DNA from: Paenibacillus curdlanolyticus YK9
GTDB lineage: Bacteria; Bacillota; Bacilli; Paenibacillales; Paenibacillaceae
Reading direction: 5' to 3'
Assembly (NCBI RefSeq): GCF_000179615.1
Contig: NZ_AEDD01000004.1
Coordinates: forward strand, 62,001 to 126,000
Length of the DNA stretch: 64,000 bases
The position numbers and the translations under genes are program-made. Below, piece by piece: positions 8,627 to 17,300 of the stretch. The notes under the pieces are model-generated. The model made no database searches and was not told the DNA's origin. It was given only the letters and a program-made list of their open reading frames with translations. The number at the start of each line of letters is the position of its first letter. Within the stretch, counting starts at the first letter, position 1.

Positions 8627-9933
8627 CGCAGCATATCCTCCTCTCTGAACGAACGAGTACGCCGGAAGCTAAGATTCGCGAAGACCGCGATAATAATGAA
8701 CAGGAAGATACTGACGACTGCTGCGAAGTTGTATCTGCCGTTTGTTATGGAAAGGCTGTACAGCCAAGTAATCAAAATATCGGTATGTCCCGCGAATTGG
8801 TATTCGCTATTAGCCGGTCCACCGCTGGTCAACAGGAAAATAACGTTGAAGTTATTGATATTGCCTGTGAATTGACCGATAAAGATCGGCGCAAGCGAGA
8901 ACATAACGCTTGGGAACGTGATTTTTCTAAACTTGTAGGATGCCGAAGCTCCGTCAACCTCCGCTGCCTCATACAGATCGCGCGGAATTGTCGTCAGAAT
9001 GCCAATGATAAGCAGCATGGAGAGCGGATAGCCCAACCAGATGTTAACCATTACGATCGTTGCTTTAGCCCAAGTCGGATCTGTTAACCATTCCGGGCCT
9101 ACGATACCAAGCTTCAAAAGCATAGCATTGATTGGTCCAAACTGAGCGTTGAACAGGTTTCTCATGATCAAGAGCGACAAGAATGCAGGAATCGCGAATG
9201 GAATCATATAAATAGCACGGAAAACCGATTTAAAACGAATGCCCTTTTGCTGAACAAGCAGCGCTACAGCAAATCCGCCAAAGAAAGTCGTAAAGGTCGA
9301 AAGAACCGCCCATACCATCGTCCAAGTGAATACGCCTAAGAACGTATGCGCCCATTGGCTTAAGCCGAGCAAATCCTTGAATGCGCGGAACCCTTGCCAG
9401 TCCACGAGATTGCCTGGTGGTTCATGCGTATTGTTATAGTTCGTAAAAGCGATCAAGACCGAGAAAATAATCGGGAGTACGGTGAAGAAGAATACAAATA
9501 CGAGTGGAATCGTAATGACCAACTGTGGAAACTTTTTGTCTACAATGAACAATAAGGTTTCACGGAAATTGTTGAGCTTCTTTCCTTCTTCGCGCAGCTT
9601 CCCTCCGAAGTACGCATCGCGCACGTTCATCACGAAGAGATAAATGATCAGCAACACGACGAAAATCGTAATCAACCCTTCGATCATTAAAAAGATGGAA
9701 TGGTCACCCGGTACCCTTTGCGTAAGCTTTCCAACTTTTTCCCAGTGTTGCTTCGTTTCGCCGAGCGTTACAATGCCCCATAGCGCATGGCCAAGGTTGT
9801 TAATTGCATAATAAATTGCCGCAGCGTAAAGCACGATGAAAGAGATGCCCTTCGCGAATTGGCGGTTATAAAGTTGGCCAAGGCCCATAAATACAGCAGA
9901 AAGCACTGCTGCCGTCATCCGATGCTGACGCAA
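8623..9933 (-). CDS. mdxF: Maltodextrin ABC transporter permease MdxF/MalF
   Basis: 436 residues. It has an extra N-terminal hydrophobic region (first ~120 residues, including GLGQLYNRQFAKG) as in Bacillus MdxF, then a typical MalF core with the EAA loop (YEAAEVDGASASYKFRKITF). It forms the membrane channel with MdxG. The gene starts ~90 bases after mdxE, and that gap holds a stable stem-loop (9958-9987) that may set the MdxE:MdxF ratio. Confidence 0.93.
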   Translation of the reverse strand: MRQHRMTAAVLSAVFMGLGQLYNRQFAKGISFIVLYAAAIYYAINNLGHALWGIVTLGETKQHWEKVGKLTQRVPGDHSIFLMIEGLITIFVVLLIIYLFVMNVRDAYFGGKLREEGKKLNNFRETLLFIVDKKFPQLVITIPLVFVFFFTVLPIIFSVLIAFTNYNNTHEPPGNLVDWQGFRAFKDLLGLSQWAHTFLGVFTWTMVWAVLSTFTTFFGGFAVALLVQQKGIRFKSVFRAIYMIPFAIPAFLSLLIMRNLFNAQFGPINAMLLKLGIVGPEWLTDPTWAKATIVMVNIWLGYPLSMLLIIGILTTIPRDLYEAAEVDGASASYKFRKITFPSVMFSLAPIFIGQFTGNINNFNVIFLLTSGGPANSEYQFAGHTDILITWLYSLSITNGRYNFAAVVSIFLFIIIAVFANLSFRRTRSFREEDMLR

Positions 9934-9957
9934 ATTCAGACTCTCCTCTCATTAGAG

Positions 9958-9987
9958 AATCACCCGTAACCTCGATTACGGGTGATT
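9958..9987 (-). other. Intercistronic stem-loop between mdxE and mdxF
   Basis: Perfect 12-base arms (AATCACCCGTAA and its complement) around a 6-base loop. No T run follows on the minus strand, so it looks like an mRNA-stabilising or partial-attenuation hairpin rather than a full terminator. Its place after the binding-protein gene matches hairpins in other binding-protein operons. Confidence 0.75.
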
Positions 9988-10020
9988 GTCTATTAAACAT
10001 TATCAGGGCGTTGCCGCCTC

Positions 10021-11346
10021 TTATTTGGCTTGGGAAATGAGCGTCTTCATGTCAGTTACTGCTTTGTCGAGCGTTGCTTTTACGTCTTTGTTATTATCCC
10101 AGATTGCAGGGTATACAGGGCCCATAGCTGTCCAGAACGAACCTGTTTCTGCGATCGAAGGCATTGGCTCAACGTTTTTGAATTGCTCCATGAACGCTTT
10201 AACCAAGTCGTTTTGGAACGCTGGGTCTGCATCCAGGCCTTTACGAGCGGATACAACACCCGTCATTTGGTACATTTTAACTGCTGCTTCTTGGCTCGAT
10301 ACATAGTGAGCGAACAAACGAGCAGCGTTCGGATATTGCGAGAATGCACTTACGAAGTACGACTGTACGCCAGCGAATGGCTTAGGCGATTTGCCGTTAG
10401 GCATTGGAGGCAGTGGAACCGCGCCTACGTCAAAGCCAAGCTTCTCTTTCGTGAACGATCCGAGCTGCCAGATGCCGTCGAGGTCGATTGCCAGTTTGCC
10501 TTTTTGGAACAGGTCCGTTTTTACGTCGCTTGTTGCGTCAGCAACTTTGAACGGCATAACTTCTTTCATGCTTTGCATGAATTTCATGCCTTCGACTGCG
10601 CCTTCGTTGTTCAGGCCGATATCTGCAGGGTCTGTATTGTTTTTACCGAATACATAACCGCCGCTGCCGCCGATGAACGCGTAGTTGAAGTACGAATCGT
10701 CAAGCTTCCACATGATGCCGAATTTTTTCTCAGCAGGATTGTTATATGCTTTGGAGAATGCCTTGATCGAATCCCAAGTCGCGAGATCTTCTGGCTTCAC
10801 CAAGTTTTTGTTGTAGAAGAGAAGGTAAGTTTCAATGTTGCGCGGATAGCCGTAGAGAACGCCATCCGTGCCTGTTACTGCGTTTACAGCCGTATCAACG
10901 AAGTTTGCTTTCGTATCTTCAGCGTAGAAGTCATTCGGGAAAACAACGCCAGCTTGCGCTGCGCGGTTAACTTGGTCATGCGCGAGCATGAATACGTCTG
11001 CGCCTACGCCTGCAGGGCCGTCTTTTTGAATTTTGTTCAGCGCGTCAGCGGAGCTGACTTTTTGGTACTCGACTTTAATGCCATATTTCGCTTCGAAGTC
11101 TTTGCCCATCGCTTCGATGTAATCCTTCTGCTCTTGCGCAGCCCATACAACCAGCTTCGCTCCTGCTTCAGGCGTTACGTCCGCTGCTGGCTGCTCTTCT
11201 GTTGTACCCTCAGTAGTCTTCGTAGTTTCCGTCTGCTCAGTAGTCGTTTTTTCTGGCTCTTTTGGTTTATCCTCGGAACCACATGCCGCCAATGGTACTG
11301 TGAGCATTGCCATCGCAACCAACGTCATCAAAAGCTTCTTTTTCAC
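10021..11346 (-). CDS. mdxE: Maltodextrin-binding lipoprotein MdxE/MalE
   Basis: 441 residues, family 1 extracellular solute-binding protein. The lipobox is read as TVPLAAC, followed by a Thr/Glu-rich spacer of ~40 residues before the folded domain. Typical features include KLVVWAAQEQ at the domain start and FAGVQSYFVSAFS late in the protein. The start codon is GTG (11346-11344), with GAGAGGGG upstream. It delivers maltodextrins to MdxFG. The 463-base region upstream (11347-11809) holds a promoter, a cre-like site, three LacI-type operators and the terminator of the synthetase operon; no gene is convincing there. Confidence 0.93.
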   Translation of the reverse strand: MKKKLLMTLVAMAMLTVPLAACGSEDKPKEPEKTTTEQTETTKTTEGTTEEQPAADVTPEAGAKLVVWAAQEQKDYIEAMGKDFEAKYGIKVEYQKVSSADALNKIQKDGPAGVGADVFMLAHDQVNRAAQAGVVFPNDFYAEDTKANFVDTAVNAVTGTDGVLYGYPRNIETYLLFYNKNLVKPEDLATWDSIKAFSKAYNNPAEKKFGIMWKLDDSYFNYAFIGGSGGYVFGKNNTDPADIGLNNEGAVEGMKFMQSMKEVMPFKVADATSDVKTDLFQKGKLAIDLDGIWQLGSFTKEKLGFDVGAVPLPPMPNGKSPKPFAGVQSYFVSAFSQYPNAARLFAHYVSSQEAAVKMYQMTGVVSARKGLDADPAFQNDLVKAFMEQFKNVEPMPSIAETGSFWTAMGPVYPAIWDNNKDVKATLDKAVTDMKTLISQAK

Positions 11347-11383
11347 TTGAAAGTCCCCTCTCTGTTAAACCAAGTAATGTGCT

Positions 11384-11400
11384 ACGCAAACGTTTGTACA
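11384..11400. promoter_or_regulatory. LacI-type operator in the mdxE leader
   Basis: Contains the 10-base palindrome CAAACGTTTG (11387-11396) with central CG. It lies ~75 bases downstream of the predicted start site, so it could act as a roadblock or as a partner site for looping. Confidence 0.65.
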
Positions 11401-11450
11401 ACAGGTTGGACTTTTCGTGTGAATGCAAGTTCAACCGCTCTTTTCACGTT

Positions 11451-11464
11451 TGGAAGCGCTTAAT
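11451..11464. promoter_or_regulatory. Possible cre site (CcpA) at the mdxE start site
   Basis: TGGAAGCGCTTAAT resembles the CcpA consensus TGWAANCGNTNWCA with a few mismatches. It lies just downstream of the -10 box, where repression would be effective. Confidence 0.45.
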
Positions 11465-11477
11465 GACCGCTTCTTTA

Positions 11478-11504
11478 CTATACACTTTTTCTAGGCGTTG
11501 TAAA
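11478..11504 (-). promoter_or_regulatory. Probable promoter of the mdxE operon
   Basis: On the minus strand TTTACA (11504-11499) and TATAGT (11483-11478), separated by 16 (spacing 15-19 is normal). The -35 box lies inside the operator 11499-11516. Confidence 0.6.
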
Positions 11505-11516
11505 TACGTTTGCACA
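11499..11516. promoter_or_regulatory. LacI/CcpA-type operator overlapping the mdxE -35 box
   Basis: Minus-strand reading TGTGCAAACGTATTTACA, an imperfect palindrome around a central CG, of the same type as the sites at 11384, 11751 and 46744. Confidence 0.55.
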
Positions 11517-11750
11517 GTCCAATTTTCTGAACAATTAACATTATTACTCCCATTTTCGCAGAATTCCTCGAAATACCTCACTATTTCATGCAACATTGAA
11601 AAAATGTCATTTTTATCAATATGGCAGTATGGAATGTAGGATTGCACAAAACTTGTGAAAACTTGCACAGTTTTTCATAGGTTTTGCATGAGAAACCGCT
11701 AGAAATTATTGGTTTATCCACTGACCACATCGGTTTTTCGGTCATTTCAT

Positions 11751-11770
11751 TTGTTCAAACGTTTGCACAA
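11751..11770. promoter_or_regulatory. LacI-type operator between synthetase operon and mdxE
   Basis: A 20-base near-perfect palindrome around CAAACGTTTG with one mismatched pair. Its 16-base core (11753-11768) is identical to the site in the synthetase leader (46744-46759). It is ~250 bases upstream of the mdxE promoter and abuts the terminator of the synthetase operon. Confidence 0.65.
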
Positions 11771-11803
11771 AAAGGACAGCCCAGAAGTTTCTCTGCTCTG
11801 TCC
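11769..11803 (-). terminator. Terminator of the NRPS/PKS operon
   Basis: On the minus strand GGACAG...CTGTCC forms the stem just after the last exporter gene and is followed by TTTTT. Confidence 0.75.
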
Positions 11804-11809
11804 CTGCTT

Positions 11810-12646
11810 TTATTTCTCTAATCTCCAGTCCATTTTATGCGACACAAGCCATAGTGATGCGGAAATAAATCCAAGCAATACGAGCGCATCCACCGTAACG
11901 CCCATCGTCCAGCTCCCCTGAAAGAGCAGCCTAAGCCCGTCAGCCGCGTAGGTGGTCGGGAACAGATAGGATATGATCTGCAGCGGCGCCGGCAGTTGGT
12001 TGATGTCGATCATCACGGGCGTCAAGAAATTAAGGAACACCATCAGCAGATTCGTCAGCATGTTCGCTAAATCCTGATTTGGCGATAAAAAGCCGATCAG
12101 CGTGCCGAAGCCAGCCGAACCCGCAACCGATAGCAGCACCATCGGAATTAGTCCGAACGATAGGTGAATATGCACGTCAAACACAAGCTGCCCAACGATT
12201 GTCATAATGATCACCGAAGGGATGGTCATCAAAAAGCCGCGCAGCATGAAAGCGAACAAAAAATTAATTTTGGAAATCGGCAAAGAAGCGTAGTACGTAA
12301 AATGTCCCTGCTGCCTGCTCCAAGCGATATGGTTGCCTAGGCCGTTAATGCCCATTATGATAATCGGGAATATAATATTGCCGCTCACGATCCGCATCAC
12401 GGCATCCTCGCTGGGCGATTCCAGGAAAAACTTCATGAACAGCAGCGTCGTGAACGGAAATACCGATGCCAGTACGATGACCCACATCCATGTTTCTCTC
12501 ACTTCGGCATATTGAATGCGCAGCAAATAAGTCAATTCGGTCCAAAATGCCCCAAGCCGCCCCGCAATCGAAGATGGCTTCGCGGTCGTCCATGCAGATG
12601 GCGCGCTCATCGCTGCACGGCTATCCGGCGCTTCAGTTGGATTCAT
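11810..12646 (-). CDS. ABC-2 exporter permease of the synthetase operon
   Basis: About 278 residues with six predicted membrane helices of the ABC-2 type; the first ~40 residues are hydrophilic. ATG at 12646 is preferred, since it lies 11 bases after GGGAGG; an in-frame ATG at 12655 is only 2 bases from that site. The start lies inside the end of the ATPase gene, so the two are translationally coupled. As the final gene of the operon it probably exports the product or protects the cell from it. Confidence 0.85.
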   Translation of the reverse strand: MNPTEAPDSRAAMSAPSAWTTAKPSSIAGRLGAFWTELTYLLRIQYAEVRETWMWVIVLASVFPFTTLLFMKFFLESPSEDAVMRIVSGNIIFPIIIMGINGLGNHIAWSRQQGHFTYYASLPISKINFLFAFMLRGFLMTIPSVIIMTIVGQLVFDVHIHLSFGLIPMVLLSVAGSAGFGTLIGFLSPNQDLANMLTNLLMVFLNFLTPVMIDINQLPAPLQIISYLFPTTYAADGLRLLFQGSWTMGVTVDALVLLGFISASLWLVSHKMDWRLEK

Positions 12647-13583
12647 CGGCAACATGTCCTCCCAGCTTCAAATAAACGTCCTCCAGACTAGGCGGAACGA
12701 TCGTATAAGCCGTGCATGCAAGCTCGTCGAGATGCTCCGTAATCTGCGTTACGATATGGCCCACCTCCGTGCGGCTGGCCAGCATCTGGAGCCGATTGTC
12801 GCCGATGGCTTGAACGTCGCCCCATTGCTGAAGAATAGCCTCAGCTCCTGCACGTGCACCTGTTTCCAACGTTAGCTCCACCTTCAGCCGCGGATCTACG
12901 CGGTTTTTCAAATTAGCGACAGAGTCAATGACCTGCAGCTTCCCTTGGTTAATAATTGCCACGCGATCAACGACCTGCTCCGCTTCAAGCACATTGTGGG
13001 TCACCAGAAGAACGGTTGTCCCGTTCTCCCGGTTCTTCTCATGCACAATATCCCACACCAGCCTGCGTTTTATCGGATCAAGCTCATTCGTCGGCTCATC
13101 GAGAATAAGGACAGGCGGATCGCCAACCATGACCGCCGCAAGGCCCGCGAGCCGCCGCTGACCGCCGGAAATCCGCTTAATCATGCGATCAGACAGGCTG
13201 CCCAGCTCCAGCCGCTCCAGCCATATTCCAGTAAGGCGCTCGGCCTCCTGCCTCGAAATCCCGCGCAGTCGCGCCGTGTAAAGGACAGCTTCGCGCACCG
13301 TCAAATTCGCGAGCGCCCAAGCCTCCTGCGCATAGTAGCCCACATGGCGGGCCACCTCACGCGAATGGCGGATAACGTCACGCTGAAACAACGTAATCGA
13401 GCCTGACGTCGGCTTCGCATGCGCCATCATTTGCTTGACAAGGGTCGACTTGCCCGCTCCGTTGGGGCCGAGCACCGACAAGATTTCACCTTCCTCCACC
13501 TCGAAGGAAATATCGTCATTCGCCAGCCGCTTCCCCTTCTTGTACACCTTCCGAACGTTTCGAATTTCGTAAACGCTGCTCAC
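12633..13583 (-). CDS. ABC exporter ATPase of the synthetase operon
   Basis: 316 residues. Walker A GPNGAGKST, signature RISGGQRRL, Walker B PVLILDEPTNELDP and the switch His in LLVTHN are all present, followed by a ~90-residue C-terminal extension usual in drug-exporter ATPases. The start is the GTG at 13583 preceded by GAGGAGGG; the open frame extends further upstream, but that part lies within the thioesterase gene and is not ATPase-like. It lies 11 bases after the thioesterase stop. It pairs with the permease 11810-12646. Confidence 0.9.
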   Translation of the reverse strand: MSSVYEIRNVRKVYKKGKRLANDDISFEVEEGEILSVLGPNGAGKSTLVKQMMAHAKPTSGSITLFQRDVIRHSREVARHVGYYAQEAWALANLTVREAVLYTARLRGISRQEAERLTGIWLERLELGSLSDRMIKRISGGQRRLAGLAAVMVGDPPVLILDEPTNELDPIKRRLVWDIVHEKNRENGTTVLLVTHNVLEAEQVVDRVAIINQGKLQVIDSVANLKNRVDPRLKVELTLETGARAGAEAILQQWGDVQAIGDNRLQMLASRTEVGHIVTQITEHLDELACTAYTIVPPSLEDVYLKLGGHVADESN

Positions 13584-13594
13584 GCAATCCCTCC

Positions 13595-14341
13595 TCACAT
13601 CGGCGGGCGGCTCTGGACAAGCTCTGCCCTGAAGCCGCTCGCCGTTCTTATATCGTTCTGCAGCGCAGCGAGAACGGCTGCCGTCTGCTCGTAGAGGAAA
13701 AAGTGCCCGCCTGCAAACTCGCGAAACTGGCAGCGGCCGGTCGTCACCTGCGCCCATTCCTCCATGCGTTCGCGCGTCAGCTCGTCCTTCTCGCCCGTCC
13801 AGACGAAAATATCGGAGGTCAGCGGCGGAACAATCTCGCTGTACGCATACGTTTCGATCAACCGGTAATCCGCCCGAATAATCGGCAAAAACATGGCCAA
13901 TAGCTCAGCATGCTCGAATACCTCGGCAGGCGTTAAATCGAGTGCCCGGATTGCGTCTGCGAACTCCTGATCAGGCAGCAGATGCAACTGCTTGCGTTTC
14001 GTTGTCACATGGGGAGGCGTCCGGCCGGAGAAGAAGCTCGCGACCGGTTCGCGGAATCCCATGCTCTTAATATGCCTGCACATCTCATAGACGAGCAGCG
14101 TCCCCATGCTGTGGCCAAGCAGCGCATAAGGGCTGTCGCCTGCTTCCTTGACCAGCGCCGGATACAAATCCTGCACAGCGGCTTGGGCGCTCTCATAAAA
14201 TGGCTGCCCTGTTTTGAGCCCGCGCCCGCGGAGCTCCAGCGGGCACAGCTCGATCCCGGGCGCAAGCAGCTTGCGCCACCTGCTGAACCCGGTCACGGAG
14301 CCTCCGGCATGCGAAAAACAAAATAATTTGATAACGGTCAT
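13595..14341 (-). CDS. Type II thioesterase (SrfAD/GrsT-like)
   Basis: 248 residues, alpha/beta hydrolase that clears misloaded carrier proteins in NRPS/PKS systems. Catalytic residues are Ser78 in GHSMG, Asp186 in TGEKDELT and His213 in GGHFFL; the N-terminal CFSHAGGS is also typical. Its ATG overlaps the stop of the preceding synthetase (ATGA). As no integrated thioesterase was found in the three synthetases, a role in product release cannot be excluded, though editing is the usual one. Confidence 0.93.
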   Translation of the reverse strand: MTVIKLFCFSHAGGSVTGFSRWRKLLAPGIELCPLELRGRGLKTGQPFYESAQAAVQDLYPALVKEAGDSPYALLGHSMGTLLVYEMCRHIKSMGFREPVASFFSGRTPPHVTTKRKQLHLLPDQEFADAIRALDLTPAEVFEHAELLAMFLPIIRADYRLIETYAYSEIVPPLTSDIFVWTGEKDELTRERMEEWAQVTTGRCQFREFAGGHFFLYEQTAAVLAALQNDIRTASGFRAELVQSRPPM

Positions 14342-17300
14342 CTTACGTCAACTCCTGTCACGGCATTATGCTCGTTCCCGCTGAGCGACAGCAGCGCAAA
14401 GGCTTGCTCACGCCATTCCGGCAGCATCGCGGCCATCCGGATTCGTATGAGCTCAACCTTCTGCGCAAGCTCCAGCGAGAACGTGCCATACTGGGAGTTT
14501 AGCAGATGTTGGCAGGTTTCGTAAGCATCCGACAGCGTCTCGACAATTTCTTGAACCGGCAGAGAAGCGCCTTGGAACCCGCTGAATTGCTGTCCAAGGT
14601 CGTCGAGCAAGTCCCGCAAGAACACAAAATTGTATTTCCAGTCAATTGACACAGCTTGCATGAGCGATAAGAAGGCTTCATCCGGCATGGAAGACGGCCC
14701 AACGCGAAGCACGCGAGCCCACTCGCCGATGGCGCTGATGCCCGTGAAGCGTGTATAAGCCCTTCCCTCCCATGCATAAGGCAGGCTTTCCAGCCCAAGG
14801 TAACCGTTCACCTGCTCGATGAAGATGCGAAGCGCCCAATCCGGGTCAGCCGTGCGGCCTTCAAGCGGCCGATCCGAGTGGAATACGCGGAAAGCATAGT
14901 TCGCCCACTCCGGCCGATCGTCCAAGCAAGCCATGCTCCAGTAGCCTGTGAACGAGTCATACAGGTCCTGACGCGGGATTTCCCCCATAAAGCCGAAGCT
15001 TGCATCATAGACGATGTACCCCCGCTCCGTCCGGTCGATAACGAGCAAGGAATGGTCAAACGCCATGCGGGACGTATTGGATGCCGCAATGCGCGACCTG
15101 CACTCCTCGTCTGGAAGGCGGTAGTCGGACGTGTAGTTCAAATAATACGAGATGCCTCCGATTGCCGCTACTTCGCCTTTCGCCAGACAGCGATCAATCG
15201 CCGCTACCCCTTCCTCCAGAGAAGGATAGGAGGTGAACTCGAATGTAATGCCCGCTTCCGCCAGCAGCTCCGCCAGCCCCATTGCCGGAACGAATGGAAG
15301 CTTGCGGCATTGAGATGCCTCGACCTCGGCTTCGGCGCCGGTTCCGGCACTCTCGAACTCTAGCGTTGGCAGGACCAGCCCGTCCACTGCAGGGAGGACA
15401 GATCTTGCGAGCGGGAAGCCGTATTGATAATGGATTTTTTCGTATAAGACCGCATTAAAGCATGGATAGTAGTACGGGTATTGATAGTTGACCGCAAACT
15501 GCGCATTATACGTCCGCTTCGGAGCTGCTGTCGTCACGACCGCTGAAGACGCAGCAGCCGGATTAACGGCCGTTTGCCGCTCCCTTAATAGGCGAATAGT
15601 AGGATAATCCCAAATGTCCTTGACGGACAGCCCCAGCTGAAGCGCGTTTGTTCTCGCAATCACTTGAATCGCATGCAAGGAGTGGCCGCCGAGCTCAAAG
15701 AAATTGTCATGCATGCCGACGCGGGCAACGCTTAACACCTCTTGCCAAATGGCCGCCAGCATCGACTCAAGCTCGTCCTTCGGCGCTTCATAAGCCGCTG
15801 AGGACGACGGGATGCCTGCAGGCACAGGAAGCGATTGGCGATCCAGCTTGCCATTAGGCGTAAGCGGCAAAGCGTCCATCTGCACGAAATGCGATGGAAT
15901 CATATAGCTCGGCAGTTGCTGGCTGAGCGCTGCCCGCAGCTGCGACGCGCCCAGCTCCTCCTCTGCTGTGTAGTAAGCGCACAGCAGCTTGCCTCCCGCT
16001 TCGTCGTCCCTTGCGATGACCGCAATTTCCTGTACCGGCGCGAGCTTGCGCACTTGATTTTCGATTTCGCCAAGCTCGATCCGATAGCCGCGGATCTTAA
16101 CCTGATGGTCGGCTCTGCCCAGACATGCCAACGTGCCGTCCGGCAGCCAACGGGCCATGTCGCCCGTTCGGTACATTCGCTTCCCTGGCTCGAATGGATT
16201 GTCTACGAATTTCTCCGCCGTAAGCGCCTCGCGATTGAGGTAGCCTCTTGCCAAACCATCGCCAGCAATGCACAGCTCGCCGACAGCGCCGATCGGCTGC
16301 ATGCGTCCGCCGCTGTTCACGATGTAGATTTGGGTGTTCGCAATCGGCGATCCGATCGTGATGGCACCCTCGGCCGGAACTTCCGCCATCGATGACCAGA
16401 CCGTCGTCTCCGTCGGTCCATACATGTTGAAAATTTTCGCGTGCGTCGCCTTGCTCAAATCATCCCGCAGCTTCGGCGGAAGAGGCTCGCCGCCGACCAG
16501 TACGTCGGTCAGCTGCTTCAATCCATGCTTATGGTCGGGATCGTTCATCCACAACCGCATGCGGGAAGGCGTCATTTGTACGATGTGCACGCCATGCTCG
16601 TTGACAAGGCGGCTAATGCGAACCGGATCGCGCTGATCCTCGTCGCTTCCTAGAATAACCGTGCATCCTTGCGTAAGCGGAACAAGCGATTCCAGCACGA
16701 AAATATCGAATGACACCGTCGTAAGCGACAGCAGCTTGCGGCCGGCTGACAGATCGATCCGCTCGGACATGCCGATGATCAGGTTGACCACGTTGCGGTG
16801 CTCGATCATGACGCCTTTAGGCAGGCCGGTCGAGCCCGACGTATAAATGACGTACGCAAGCGAATCCGATGTATGGCAAGGCTCCACATTAGGCGTATGT
16901 GCGTACGCTAGCCCTCCGGCAAGCTCAGCCTGTCCGTCGTTCGCAGGAACGGCTGAATCGATTCGTACGCCGTCGAAGAACGGCAGCTCCCGGTTCCCAT
17001 CCGCGTACAGATGGCCCGCTCGGCTGTCCTCCAGCATGTATCGAATGCGATCCTGCGGGTATTCCGGATCAATCGGCAAGTACGCGCCGCCAGCTTTCAG
17101 AATAGCCAGCATGCCGATAACGAGCGCAGGCGACCGCTCAACGAGCAGGCCGACGATGCTGTCCGCGCCGACACCCTTGCCGCGCATGATGGCTGCAGCC
17201 TCATTCGCACGCGCGTTCAGCTCCCGATAGGTCAGTCGGGTATCCGCATAGGCCAATGCAATGGCATCCGGCGTACGGGCAGCTTGCTCCTCGAATAGGG

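Noticed and set aside
9958-9987. Rho-independent terminator ending mdxE transcription
   Set aside because: No T run follows on the transcribed side, and mdxF has no promoter of its own in the remaining gap.
10030-11463. 477-codon plus-strand ORF opposite mdxE
   Set aside because: Cys/Arg/Phe-rich mirror of the mdxE coding sequence, with no RBS.
11444-11668. 74-codon minus-strand ORF between the synthetase operon and mdxE
   Set aside because: It starts at GTG without an RBS, runs through the mdxE promoter, operator and cre-like site, and shows no recognisable domain; the promoter reading explains the region better.
14341-15560. C-terminal thioesterase on the last synthetase
   Set aside because: No GxSxG or matching Asp/His spacing; the Cys/His/Asp contexts fit a BtrH/C39-like fold better.
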